Positions 51,705 to 60,112 of a DNA stretch of 64,000 nt are shown here, one piece after another (within the stretch, counting starts at the first letter, position 1; each line of letters opens with the position of its first letter). The translations under genes were made by a program, and so were the position numbers. The notes beneath the pieces were generated by a model, which did not search any database, was not told the origin of the DNA, and worked only from the letters and a program-made list of their open reading frames with translations. Location: positions 129,964 to 193,963 of the forward strand of contig NZ_BAABLF010000014.1 of the NCBI RefSeq assembly GCF_039544205.1. Direction: 5' to 3'. Origin of the DNA: Ferrimonas gelatinilytica (GTDB taxonomy: Bacteria; Pseudomonadota; Gammaproteobacteria; Enterobacterales; Shewanellaceae).

Positions 51705-52517
51705 GTGAGTCGCCTAAATGCATTATTGGATCCCGTCATTGGCATTGCGCGGCAGGCCGGAGAGCGGATCCGATCCATCTACGAACAGGGCCAGTATGAA
51801 GCCCTGACCAAGTCCGACAACACCCCGGTGACTACGGCGGACTTGGCAGCGCACCGTCACATCGTCGAAGCATTGACCGCGCTGACCCCGGATATCCCCA
51901 TCCTGTCCGAAGAGGACACCCATATTCCCCTTGCTGATCGTCGTAACTGGTCCCAGTACTGGCTGATCGATCCCCTCGATGGGACCCAGGAGTTTATTGC
52001 CGGTAGTGGCGACTTCGCGGTCAACATCTGCCTGGTGGACCAGGGTGTCCCTGTGATGGGGGTGATCTATGCCCCGATGAGTGAAACCTGCTACTACGCC
52101 TGTCGTGGCGAGGGTGCGTTCAAGCATCAGGGAGGTAAAGTGGTCGATATCCGGAGTCGCGATGTGCGGGATGGCGAGGCACTGAAGATCGCAGTCAGTC
52201 GCCGCCAGCGCCGAGAGTATGTGCTGGACAGACTGGACCCCTCCCGGGAGTACGAGCTGGTGCCCTTTGGCAGTGCCTCGTTGAAAAGCTGCATGGTGGC
52301 GGAGGGCAGGGCGGATTGCTATCTGCGACTGGGGCCGACCGGCGAGTGGGATACCGGCGCTTCTCAGTGCATCGTCAGTGAAGCGGGGGGGACCCTGGTG
52401 GACACCCTTTATCAGCCCCTCAGTTACAACCAGAGAGAAAGCCTGGAAAACCCCAACTACATGGTGTTGGGTTCCCAGGCATTGCCCTGGCGTGAGATCT
52501 TACCACCCCGCGCTTAG
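51705..52517 (+). CDS. cysQ: 3'(2'),5'-bisphosphate nucleotidase CysQ
   Basis: Removes the 3'-phosphate of PAP produced during sulfate assimilation. It starts at GTG 51705 (TGGAGTGAG context). The 270-residue inositol-monophosphatase-fold protein has the metal site SEEDTHIP, WLIDPLDGTQEFIAGSGDFAVNI and the C-terminal GEWDTGASQCIVSEAGGTLVD. The 3' end overlaps the convergent mnmH gene by 18 bp, so there is no room for a terminator between them. Confidence 0.95.
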   Translation: MSRLNALLDPVIGIARQAGERIRSIYEQGQYEALTKSDNTPVTTADLAAHRHIVEALTALTPDIPILSEEDTHIPLADRRNWSQYWLIDPLDGTQEFIAGSGDFAVNICLVDQGVPVMGVIYAPMSETCYYACRGEGAFKHQGGKVVDIRSRDVRDGEALKIAVSRRQRREYVLDRLDPSREYELVPFGSASLKSCMVAEGRADCYLRLGPTGEWDTGASQCIVSEAGGTLVDTLYQPLSYNQRESLENPNYMVLGSQALPWREILPPRA

Positions 52518-53615
52518 CGTGGCTTCGCGCTGGTCAAGAAACTCCCGCACTTCCGATTTCGGGCCCCGGTACAGTACCGGGGCCGGTTGTTTGCCCATCT
52601 GGAAGTGATACATGGGATCGTAGTATTCACTCAGCAGCTGCGCGATCCACTCCCGGTGAAGGGTCAGTTCTCCCTGCTGGAGCTGCTGAGACAGTGCTGA
52701 TGTCATCAACTGGCGCAATGCCTGGTGACGCTCGTTCCCCAGTCGGCGCTGGATCCGGTCCAGGCTTGCCAGCAGGAACTCACAGAAGCCCTCACCGCCC
52801 GCTTCCGTGCCATCGCGCTCGACGAAGGCGGCATGGATCTCCACCACATAATCTTTCAGGATCTGTTCAATTCGCTCCTCGGTGGTGACTTCCAGGATCA
52901 CCCGGGGCGCGGCTTTCATTGCATCAAACAGTGGAATAGGCAGGGAAGTGCGGCCGATCAAACGGCTCTCATCTTCCAACACCAGCTGGCGGGCGCGGCG
53001 ACGATGCTGCATCAGGGCGATGGCCAGGCGATTCTCGAAGTTGATCTGGCTCGGCTGCGGGATCAACTGGCGGCCAAAACTGGAACCACGATGGTGGGCC
53101 AGCCCCTCGAGATCCACCGCATCGTTGCGGGGGACCAGGAAGTCGGTTTTACCGCTGCCGGTCATGCCCGCCACGATCACCATCCCCGGGTTCTCCGCCA
53201 TCTGGTCGCTTTGTTCGATCAGAAAGCTGCGCATCCCCTTGTAGCCGCCCTCGATGTAGGGTCGCTGAATCCCCGCCTCCGCCAGCCAGCGTTGGCTGAT
53301 CTGGCTGCGCATCCCCCCCCGGAAACAGTACAGTACGCTGTCGGGGTGCGCTTCAACCTGGGCCAGCCAGGCATCGACGCGGGCCTGCTTGACGGCCCCG
53401 CCGACTCGCTCATGTCCCAGGGCGATGGCGGCTTCCTGACCCTGCTCCTTGTAACAGGTGCCAACGGCGGCACGCTCTTCGTCGTTCATCAGAGGAAGGT
53501 TAACGGCGCCGGGAAAGGCCCCCTTGGTGAACTCGACCGGTGCGCGCAGGTCAATCATGGGGGTCTCGCCGAGCAGAAGCTCGGCGTAGGCCGTCCGGGG
53601 CAGGCACTCAGTCAT
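52500..53615 (-). CDS. mnmH: tRNA 2-selenouridine synthase MnmH
   Basis: Replaces sulfur by selenium at the wobble 2-thiouridine of Lys, Glu and Gln tRNAs, using selenophosphate. ATG 53615 gives 371 residues. The rhodanese domain has IDLRAPVEFTKGAFPGAVNLPLMNDEERAAVGTCYK and the catalytic Cys97 in VLYCFRGGMRSQ. The P-loop domain has VAGMTGSGKTDFL and LVLEDESRLIGRTSLP. It overlaps selD by 8 bp, so selenophosphate supply and use are in one operon. The 3' end overlaps cysQ. Confidence 0.95.
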   Translation of the reverse strand: MTECLPRTAYAELLLGETPMIDLRAPVEFTKGAFPGAVNLPLMNDEERAAVGTCYKEQGQEAAIALGHERVGGAVKQARVDAWLAQVEAHPDSVLYCFRGGMRSQISQRWLAEAGIQRPYIEGGYKGMRSFLIEQSDQMAENPGMVIVAGMTGSGKTDFLVPRNDAVDLEGLAHHRGSSFGRQLIPQPSQINFENRLAIALMQHRRRARQLVLEDESRLIGRTSLPIPLFDAMKAAPRVILEVTTEERIEQILKDYVVEIHAAFVERDGTEAGGEGFCEFLLASLDRIQRRLGNERHQALRQLMTSALSQQLQQGELTLHREWIAQLLSEYYDPMYHFQMGKQPAPVLYRGPKSEVREFLDQREATLSAGW

Positions 53616-54642
53616 AGTGCACCCGGGCACCGCCCTGGTAGGGAGCCATCCGGCCGATGTTTTGGCTGGGCAGTCCGGCCTCTTTCAACAGCTCGGTCAC
53701 GGCATACAGGGCATCCGGCCGCACTGCTACTAGCAGGCCGCCGGAGGTTTGGGGATCACACAGTAGCTGTCGGGTGGCCTCTTCAATGGGCGCCAACTGG
53801 TCGCCGTAACTGTCGAAGTTGCGCTGGCTGCCGCCGGGGACGCAGCCGAGCTGGCGGTAGTGTTCAACACGGTTGAGCCGGGGGAGGGCGTTGAGATCCA
53901 GATGGGCCTGGAGCCCGGCCCCCTGGCACATCTCCAGCAGATGGCCTGCCAGGCCAAACCCGGTGACATCGGTCAGGGCGGTTACTCCGTCCAGGGCTGC
54001 TAAGGGTTGGGCGATGGTATTGAGCTGACACATGGCCTCAATGGCGATCTGGTCATCCTCCGGTGCCAGCTTCTTCTGTTTCTGAGCCGTGGTGAGGATC
54101 CCGATCCCCAGCCCTTTGGTCAGGAAGAGATGATCGCCGGCCTCTGCCGTGTCATTGCGCTTGAGGCGGGACAGAGGAACCTGACCGGTCACCGCCAGGC
54201 CGAAAATCGGCTCCGGCGCATCAATACTGTGACCGCCGGCGAGCAGGATCCCGGCATCGCGACAGGCGGCCCGGCCACCCTCCACCACCTGCTGTGCCAC
54301 CTCTGCCGGCAGGGTGCTCACCGGCCAGCCCAGGATGGCGATGGCCATCATGGGAGTGCCCCCCATGGCATAGATGTCGCTGATGGCATTGGTGGCAGCG
54401 ATGCGCCCGAAGGTAAAGGGATCGTCGACGATGGGCATGAAGAAATCTGTGGTACTGATGATGCCGGTGTCCCCGTTGAGGGCATAAACGGCGGCATCAT
54501 CGCGACTGGCGTTGCCCACTAGCAGGTTGGGGTCCGGACGCAGATCCAGCTGGCTTTGCAAAATGGTGTCGAGCACCTGGGGGCTGATCTTACAGCCGCA
54601 GCCGGCGCCGTGGCTGAACTCGGTGAGTTTGATGGGGCTCAT
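53608..54642 (-). CDS. selD: selenophosphate synthase SelD
   Basis: Makes selenophosphate from selenide and ATP. ATG 54642 (MSPIKLTEFSHGAGCGCKI) gives 344 residues. The catalytic position is Cys (GAGCGCK, Cys15), not selenocysteine, so no UGA recoding is needed. The ATP site has DDAAVYALNGDTGIISTTDFFMPIVDDPFTFGRIAATNAISDIYAMGG; LLAGGHSIDAPEPIFGLAVTG and LCDPQTSGGLLVAV are family blocks. It is the upstream gene of the selD-mnmH operon. selA and selB are not in the window. Confidence 0.96.
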   Translation of the reverse strand: MSPIKLTEFSHGAGCGCKISPQVLDTILQSQLDLRPDPNLLVGNASRDDAAVYALNGDTGIISTTDFFMPIVDDPFTFGRIAATNAISDIYAMGGTPMMAIAILGWPVSTLPAEVAQQVVEGGRAACRDAGILLAGGHSIDAPEPIFGLAVTGQVPLSRLKRNDTAEAGDHLFLTKGLGIGILTTAQKQKKLAPEDDQIAIEAMCQLNTIAQPLAALDGVTALTDVTGFGLAGHLLEMCQGAGLQAHLDLNALPRLNRVEHYRQLGCVPGGSQRNFDSYGDQLAPIEEATRQLLCDPQTSGGLLVAVRPDALYAVTELLKEAGLPSQNIGRMAPYQGGARVHYD

Positions 54643-54825
54643 GGACGGTCTCGTCGACAAATCAGGGGTCAATATCATACCCCAAGGTGAAAGTCGCTGC
54701 CTCCCGTGTGGATCCTCAGCAGAAAGTTGGGCAATATCTCCCGCTAAATCAAGTGGTAGGCGGTGCTTCTAGAGTCGGGACACCCTCCCTGCCGTTCCCC
54801 ACGGTTCATGCATTACGGAGTGTTC

Positions 54826-56142
54826 ATGCCGTTGAAGACCTTTGCCCTGGCCCTGTGTGCGCTGTTATTGAGTGCCTGCGGTGGCTCTAGCTCGCCGAAA
54901 AAGTTCACCAACACGGTTCGCTTTGCGACCTTCCATGTGGAGATGGCCTATGACAGCAGCGATGGGTATTTCCAGCTGTTAGCTCAGACCGGCGCAACAG
55001 GTGCTGACCAGGATCCCCGCTTGGCCAATCTGGCCTCGATACTGCAGCAGACCTACCAGGGGGATAAGCCCGATGTACTCTTGCTGACCGGCATCTCGAC
55101 CAAGATCAGCGAAGGGGGCGTGCCGGACGAAACGGCGATCGCTCAGTTTGAGCAGAACTACTTGGCCCAGCCCCAGGCCAGTGACCTGTCGGGACTGAGT
55201 TACCCCTATCGCTACGTGGCGGCCACCAACTCTGGACAGTTTATTCCCCACGACGTCAATGGTGACGGCAAACTGGCTTTGCCGGAGGATGCCCAGGGCC
55301 ATGGCCATTTCCACGGCCAGAACAGTTTCGTCCTGCTTTCCAAATATCCGCTGGAGCCGCAGCAGGCCCGGACCTTCCGCCAATTCAAATGGCACCAGGT
55401 TGAGGGGGTGAGCAAACCGCTACGGGATGATGGCAGCGAGATGGATGATGCGATTTGGGAAAGCCTCAGTGTGATGGACACCAATTTCGTTGATATTCCA
55501 CTGCGCCTGCCCGACGGCCGTCGCATCAGTCTACTGCTGACCCAGCTGGTGGATCAGCAGCCAGCTGGTGATTCACGCCGCTCCGCCTGGCTGCAGCAGC
55601 GCAACGGGGCTCAGCTTAACTTCATTGCCGATTACATTAGTGATCGCAAGGATGGTGATTACCTGCTGGATGATCAGGGCCGCCGTGGCGGGGTAAACCT
55701 TGGGCGCCCCTTCGTGCTGATGGGCAACCTGAACAACGATGAGGACCCGTTTCATCTCACCGTGCAGACGCCCTGGGACGATCATTTTGAAGTGAACAGC
55801 AGCGCTATCCGCAAGGTGTTGTCCGACAGCTATTTGCTAGGCTCCAACGGCCGCTTTAACTCCGATGCCTTGACCCCGGCTAGCTTCGGCGCCGATGAAT
55901 ATGCTTTGTCGGTGACCTCCAGCCATATTCACCCGCAGACCTGGACCAGCCTAAGTGGCATGCGCTTTAGCTACCTGCTGCCGCACAAGATGCTGCATAT
56001 CGCCGACAGCGGTGTGTTCTGGCCGGCGTTGGGTGAGAAGGGGAGCCAGTGGCTTTATAACGAACAGGATGAGTCGGATCCCGCCTTAAGCTCCCATGAG
56101 CGTCTGGTTTGGGTGGACATCAATTTCGGTCGCTCTAACTAG
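54826..56142 (+). CDS. lipoprotein of the endonuclease/exonuclease/phosphatase fold
   Basis: A 438-residue lipoprotein: ATG 54826 (GGAG upstream) gives the signal LKTFALALCALLLSAC with Cys18 lipidated. The body resembles the EEP superfamily: VRFATFHVEMAYDSS opening, PDVLLLTGIS, a dockerin-like calcium loop DVNGDGKLALPED followed by HGHFHGQNSFVLLSKYP, VLMGNLNNDEDP (the GDFNDxP position) and SSHIHPQTW...FSYLLP near the end. Several catalytic Asp/His positions are altered (Asn for Asp in GNLNND), so activity is uncertain. Substrate unknown. Likely periplasmic or surface-exposed. Confidence 0.72.
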   Translation: MPLKTFALALCALLLSACGGSSSPKKFTNTVRFATFHVEMAYDSSDGYFQLLAQTGATGADQDPRLANLASILQQTYQGDKPDVLLLTGISTKISEGGVPDETAIAQFEQNYLAQPQASDLSGLSYPYRYVAATNSGQFIPHDVNGDGKLALPEDAQGHGHFHGQNSFVLLSKYPLEPQQARTFRQFKWHQVEGVSKPLRDDGSEMDDAIWESLSVMDTNFVDIPLRLPDGRRISLLLTQLVDQQPAGDSRRSAWLQQRNGAQLNFIADYISDRKDGDYLLDDQGRRGGVNLGRPFVLMGNLNNDEDPFHLTVQTPWDDHFEVNSSAIRKVLSDSYLLGSNGRFNSDALTPASFGADEYALSVTSSHIHPQTWTSLSGMRFSYLLPHKMLHIADSGVFWPALGEKGSQWLYNEQDESDPALSSHERLVWVDINFGRSN

Positions 56143-56166
56143 GGAAAACTGGGTAGCCGGTGAAGA

Positions 56167-56194
56167 GAAAAAGGCGCCAATAGGCGCCTTTTTT
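56167..56194. terminator. bidirectional terminator before the desaturase gene
   Basis: AAGGCGCC / GGCGCCTT with an AATA loop, five A on the left and six T on the right; it lies between the convergent EEP lipoprotein and desaturase genes. Confidence 0.92.
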
Positions 56195-56212
56195 GAATCT
56201 GTACCCAAGGGA

Positions 56213-57334
56213 TCACGCAACTTGTGAGTGGGCTTTTGCCCGCAGGCTGAGCCAAAGTCGGCGTTGCTGGCGCAGGGCAAGGCGCAGCTCGTTGAGCCGC
56301 TGCCGGGTGGCCCTGTCGAGTTCGTCCTTGTGCAGCCGCAGCAGGCGCTGTTGCTCCCCGTAATAGTCCTGAATTCGGGCCATCAGGGCGACATATTCTG
56401 CTTCCAGCTTCTCCAGCCACTCCTGTGCTGTTGCATGTTCGGCTAACAGGCGTTGACTGGACTTGAGCTCCATCGCCAACCGTGCCGCTTCGATACGTTC
56501 ACGGGGAACCTGGCGAAGCCCGGATGCCAGGCCGAACCTTTCGAGGGCCCGGATCAGCCACTTGGTAGGGTCGTAATCCCACCAGCGGATGCCGTTGCGA
56601 TAGTCAGACTCAAAGCTGTGGTGAAAGTTGTGGTACCCCTCGCCAAAGGTCAGTAGGGCCAGAACCCCGTTGTCTCGGGCGCTGTGCTGATCGTTGTAGG
56701 GTTGTCTGCCCCAGATATGGGCCAGCGAGTTGATAAAGAAGGTGCCGTGATGCACCAAAACTAAGCGGAGTACGCTTGCCAGCAACCACATCCCGAGAAT
56801 GTCGCCGCTAAGCCAGCCCAGCAGCACTGGCAGCGCCACATTGGTGGCTAAAACCCATTTGCCATAGTGGTTGTGCTGGTTCATCACCACCGGGTTTTTC
56901 TGCAGGTCCCGGACATTGTTGTAGGTTGACGGCGTGATCGGGTGATACGACCTGAGCATCCAGCCGATATGACTGAACCAGAACCCACGTCCGGCGGAGT
57001 AGGGGTCCTGATCGTTATCATCGACGTGTTTGTGGTGGCGTCGATGATCGGCGCACCAGTGCAGGATACTGTTCTGCATCGCCATAGCGCCACCGATGGC
57101 CAGGATCCACTGCACCGAAGAGTGAGCCTGCCAGGTCCTGTGTGACCAGAGGCGGTGGTAGCCGGCGGTGATGGATAAGCCGCTCCAGGCCCAGAAAAGC
57201 AGCGCGATCCAGTACGCCTCCGTCTGATAACCCACCAGGACGCCGTAGAGGGGAACCAGAACGACAGCACCGATAAAGGTGAGGGCGAACATCAGATTGT
57301 TGAACAGGATCAGGCGGGGTTTGTTGTTGGACAT
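56213..57334 (-). CDS. acyl-CoA delta-9 fatty acid desaturase
   Basis: Integral-membrane di-iron desaturase that introduces a double bond into acyl chains using O2. The 373-residue product has four hydrophobic segments and the three His boxes: HRLWSHR, HRRHHKHVD and HNFHH, plus NSLAHIWG. The last 100 residues are a charged, helical extension (RLAMELKSSQRLLAEHATAQ and on), typical of the marine gammaproteobacterial enzymes. It is divergent from fabR, with a palindromic candidate FabR operator between them, so expression is probably tuned to the saturated/unsaturated acyl ratio. Confidence 0.9.
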   Translation of the reverse strand: MSNNKPRLILFNNLMFALTFIGAVVLVPLYGVLVGYQTEAYWIALLFWAWSGLSITAGYHRLWSHRTWQAHSSVQWILAIGGAMAMQNSILHWCADHRRHHKHVDDNDQDPYSAGRGFWFSHIGWMLRSYHPITPSTYNNVRDLQKNPVVMNQHNHYGKWVLATNVALPVLLGWLSGDILGMWLLASVLRLVLVHHGTFFINSLAHIWGRQPYNDQHSARDNGVLALLTFGEGYHNFHHSFESDYRNGIRWWDYDPTKWLIRALERFGLASGLRQVPRERIEAARLAMELKSSQRLLAEHATAQEWLEKLEAEYVALMARIQDYYGEQQRLLRLHKDELDRATRQRLNELRLALRQQRRLWLSLRAKAHSQVA

Positions 57335-57354
57335 TTGGCCACTTCATACATTGA

Positions 57355-57370
57355 GCTTACACTTGTTAGC
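57355..57370. promoter_or_regulatory. palindromic candidate FabR operator
   Basis: GCTTACACTTGTTAGC has dyad form GCT-N-ACA-NN-TGT-N-AGC and closely resembles the FabR operator as I remember it from E. coli fabA and fabB. It lies 21 bp upstream of the desaturase start codon and about 107 bp before fabR. Confidence 0.65.
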
Positions 57371-57476
57371 CATTTTCGTTACATATGGGCAAAAGAGCAA
57401 GCCTGCCGTTCTGTAAGATGCGAAATGGTGGGGAACAGGGTAGGATCTGCCTGTTTTGCCAACGGGGAATGACGCT

Positions 57477-58106
57477 ATGGGGATCAGGGCCCAGCAAAAA
57501 GAGAAGACCCGCCGTGCTCTGGTGGATGCGGCTTTTAATCAGCTCAGTGCCGAGCGCAGCTTCTCCAGCTTGAGCTTGCGCGAGGTTGCGCGGGAAGCGG
57601 GCATTGCCCCCACCTCTTTCTATCGCCACTTCAAGGACATGGAGGAGTTGGGCCTCAATATGGTGGACGAGGGGGGACTGACACTGCGGCAGCTGATGCG
57701 CAAGGGCCGGCAACGCGCAGAGCAGGGTGGAAGTGTGGTCCGGTCATCGATCGAGATCTTCATGGAGTTCATCGATAACAATGCCAACGTGTTCCGGCTC
57801 CTGCTTCGTGAGCGTACCGGCACCTCAGCGGCGTTTCGTGCCGCGGTAAACCGCGAGATCCGTCACTTTACCGATGAGCTAAATGACTACCTCCAGGCCC
57901 GCGCCGGCCGCTCGAAGGAGCTGTCTTACGCTCAGGCGGAGGCGATGGTTGTGCTGGTGTTCTCCTCCGGTTCTGAAGCACTGGATCTCTCAAAAAGTGA
58001 GCGTAAGGCCCTGAGTGAAAGACTTATCCTCCAAGTGGCCATGCTGGCTTTAGGGGGAGAGGCGTTGCAGAACTCTGCAAGGCACCGTCCAGAAGCCGGA
58101 GCGTAA
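57477..58106 (+). CDS. fabR: TetR-family fatty acid regulator FabR
   Basis: FabR senses long-chain acyl thioesters and represses unsaturated fatty acid genes. ATG 57477 (MGIRAQQKEKTRRALVDAAF) matches the E. coli start; the product is 209 residues. The helix-turn-helix is SSLSLREVAREAGIAPTSFYRHFKDMEELGLNMVDE. The ligand domain has IFMEFIDNNANVFRLLLRERTGTSAAFRAAV and the C-terminal part is close to E. coli FabR. Its neighbour across the promoter is the desaturase, a likely target. Confidence 0.93.
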   Translation: MGIRAQQKEKTRRALVDAAFNQLSAERSFSSLSLREVAREAGIAPTSFYRHFKDMEELGLNMVDEGGLTLRQLMRKGRQRAEQGGSVVRSSIEIFMEFIDNNANVFRLLLRERTGTSAAFRAAVNREIRHFTDELNDYLQARAGRSKELSYAQAEAMVVLVFSSGSEALDLSKSERKALSERLILQVAMLALGGEALQNSARHRPEAGA

Positions 58107-58169
58107 GGCAAGCCGCCAAGTGTGATAGCGTGGTGGTGAAGTATGAGATTGATTAACGGGGGAAGGTAA

Positions 58170-58949
58170 ATGGATTTACAGATTAGTGGTCGTTGGGCAA
58201 TTGTGTGCGGTGCCTCAAAGGGGCTGGGGCGGGCTTGTGCCGAAGCTCTGGCCGCTGAGGGGGTGAACCTGGTGATCAATGCCCGTAACGCTGAACCGCT
58301 GGAGCAGACTGCCGAGGCGCTGCGTGAGCGCTACGGTGTTACGGTGGTCTCTGTGGCCGCCGATGTCACCGCAGAGACGGGGCAATCCCAACTGTTGTCA
58401 GCCTGCCCGCAGCCGGACATCTTGATCAATAACGCGGGGGGCCCGCCACCGGGGGATTTTCGTGACTGGGGCCGGGCGGATTGGGACAAGGCCCTGGAAG
58501 CCAACATGTTGACACCCATTTTCCTGATTAAGCAGGTTGTGGATGGCATGATGGCGCGAGGATTCGGCCGCATCGTCAACATCACCTCCAGTGCAGTCAA
58601 GGCCCCGATCCCTATCCTGGGACTTTCCAATGGGGCCCGCGCCGGGCTGACCGGTTTTATCGCCGGGCTGGCTCGTGAAACGGTTGCCCACAATGTCACC
58701 ATTAATAACTTGCTGCCCGGCCCCTTCGAGACGGATCGTCTGACGACCGCACTTCAAGCCGAAGCGGATAAAGTGGGCGTCACGGTAGACCGGCTGCGAG
58801 AACAGAAGCAGCAGTTGGCGCCCGCTCGCCGTTTTGGCAAGCCTGAAGAGTTTGGTGCCGCCTGTGCCTTTCTTTGCAGTGCCCAGGCGGGCTATATCAG
58901 CGGACAGAACTGGGTGCTGGATGGCGGCGCCTTCCCCGGCACACTCTGA
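58170..58949 (+). CDS. SDR-fold protein lacking the catalytic Tyr-Lys pair
   Basis: A 259-residue short-chain dehydrogenase/reductase fold protein. The Rossmann nucleotide loop GASKGLG (14-20), the NNAG motif (87-90) and the catalytic-Ser region NITSS (Ser140) are present. At the YxxxK position (expected 153 and 157) the sequence is GLSNGARAGLTGF, giving Ser153 and Arg157, so the usual proton-donor Tyr and Lys are missing. The C-terminal INNLLPGPFETDR and ISGQNWVLDGGAFPG are normal for the family. It may bind NAD(P) without classical catalysis, or use other residues. It lies 63 bp after fabR on the same strand. Confidence 0.8.
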   Translation: MDLQISGRWAIVCGASKGLGRACAEALAAEGVNLVINARNAEPLEQTAEALRERYGVTVVSVAADVTAETGQSQLLSACPQPDILINNAGGPPPGDFRDWGRADWDKALEANMLTPIFLIKQVVDGMMARGFGRIVNITSSAVKAPIPILGLSNGARAGLTGFIAGLARETVAHNVTINNLLPGPFETDRLTTALQAEADKVGVTVDRLREQKQQLAPARRFGKPEEFGAACAFLCSAQAGYISGQNWVLDGGAFPGTL

Positions 58950-58968
58950 AACCTCACAATGAACTCAA

Positions 58969-59025
58969 TCAGAGCCGCTTGGCGGCTTCTTTCTTGAATT
59001 CTTCGGGGTAACGATTGCTGGACAT
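58969..59025 (-). pseudogene. vestige of an IS3-family OrfA transposase gene
   Basis: On the minus strand a perfect GGAGGTGTG ribosome site leads into an 18-codon frame, MSSNRYPEEFKKEAAKRL, then TGA. NRYPEEFK(K/I)EA is the characteristic start of many IS3-family OrfA proteins (helix-turn-helix transposase subunit). The rest of the element is absent, and the remnant ends 19 bp from the SDR stop codon. It therefore looks like the leftover edge of a deleted insertion sequence. The match is short, so the family call is moderate. Confidence 0.55.
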
Positions 59026-59167
59026 CACACCTCCGATTGCGAGCCGCATTGTACGACATTGAGGTGCCTAAGGAAGTGGGAGCTATTCACGTTGCCCTTA
59101 ACCTTCTCGTTAGGTTGGGGTCGATCGCCTAAGTCTTCAAAAACATGTATTTAAAAGGAAGTTTCGC

Positions 59168-60112
59168 ATGAGCGACATCAAACTGTTCCGTTATGGCAGT
59201 GAGGGGGTGGCAGAGCTGGAGGGCAAAGCCGCAGTTGTTGAGAAGCAGCTTCAGAATCTGATAGAGGCTCAGATGGAAGCGTTCCTCGGGGTACGTTTTC
59301 TGGCGACAGAATACGGCACGGGACAGAAGCAAAAGGGACGAATCGATTCGCTTGGGCTCGATGAGAATGGTTGTCCTGTCATCATCGAGTACAAGCGCCA
59401 CAGTAATGAGAACGTTATCAACCAGGGGCTCTTTTATCTCGACTGGTTACTGGATCACAAGGCCGAGTTTCAGCTGCTGGTGATGAAAACCCTTGGGCAT
59501 GAGGCGGCCGAAAATATTGAATGGGCCGGCACCCGACTGCTCTGTATTGCCGGCGACTTCAATAAGTACGATGAGCATGCGGTGCAGCAGATTAACCGTA
59601 ATATCGAACTGCTCCGTTACAAGTTGTTTGGCGATAATCTATTGCTGCTGGAACTGGTGAATGTTGTTGCGGCCTCAGGCCAATCAACAAAATCATCGGT
59701 AGTCATGGCGGGTACGGATTCCGATTTAGTTAAAAAGAAAGCCAGTAATGGAATGAAAACCCACGAAGAACAGTTGGAGATTGCACCAGCCAATTTGCGA
59801 CAGATTTATGATGGGTTAATCGATTTCGCTGCCAGCCTCGGTGATGATGTCCATTACAAGCAGTTGAAACTGTACGGCGCATTTCGCAGGATGAAGAACT
59901 TTATTTCTATCATTGTGCTCCCTAAACAAGACCCGAAGCTTCAGCTGCTGCTTAAAATAGATCCGACGTCCGTCGAAACGGAAGAGGGTTTTAGTCGTGA
60001 CGTCAGCAACATAGGACATTGGGGAGCCGGTGACTTAGAGCTGACAGTGCGGACGTTTGACGATCTCGAAAAGGCCAAGCCACTGATCAGAAGAGCATTT
60101 GAGGAAAACTGA
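59168..60112 (+). CDS. PD-(D/E)XK nuclease-like protein with C-terminal DUF5655 domain
   Basis: A 314-residue protein. The N-terminal domain reads as a PD-(D/E)XK endonuclease-like fold: Asp60 in KGRIDSLGLDENG, Glu74-x-Lys76 in VIIEYKRHS and Gln86 in INQGLFYLDWLLDH. The C-terminal 120 residues (from about 195) are a DUF5655-type domain (NLRQIYDGLIDFAASLGDDVHYKQLKLYGAF). AAAAGGAAG precedes the ATG. The coding bias is less GC-rich than in neighbouring housekeeping genes, and the gene follows an IS remnant, which suggests transfer. The stop overlaps the next ORF (TGATG). DUF5655 proteins are frequent in defence and mobile regions, but the function is not established. Confidence 0.78.
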   Translation: MSDIKLFRYGSEGVAELEGKAAVVEKQLQNLIEAQMEAFLGVRFLATEYGTGQKQKGRIDSLGLDENGCPVIIEYKRHSNENVINQGLFYLDWLLDHKAEFQLLVMKTLGHEAAENIEWAGTRLLCIAGDFNKYDEHAVQQINRNIELLRYKLFGDNLLLLELVNVVAASGQSTKSSVVMAGTDSDLVKKKASNGMKTHEEQLEIAPANLRQIYDGLIDFAASLGDDVHYKQLKLYGAFRRMKNFISIIVLPKQDPKLQLLLKIDPTSVETEEGFSRDVSNIGHWGAGDLELTVRTFDDLEKAKPLIRRAFEEN

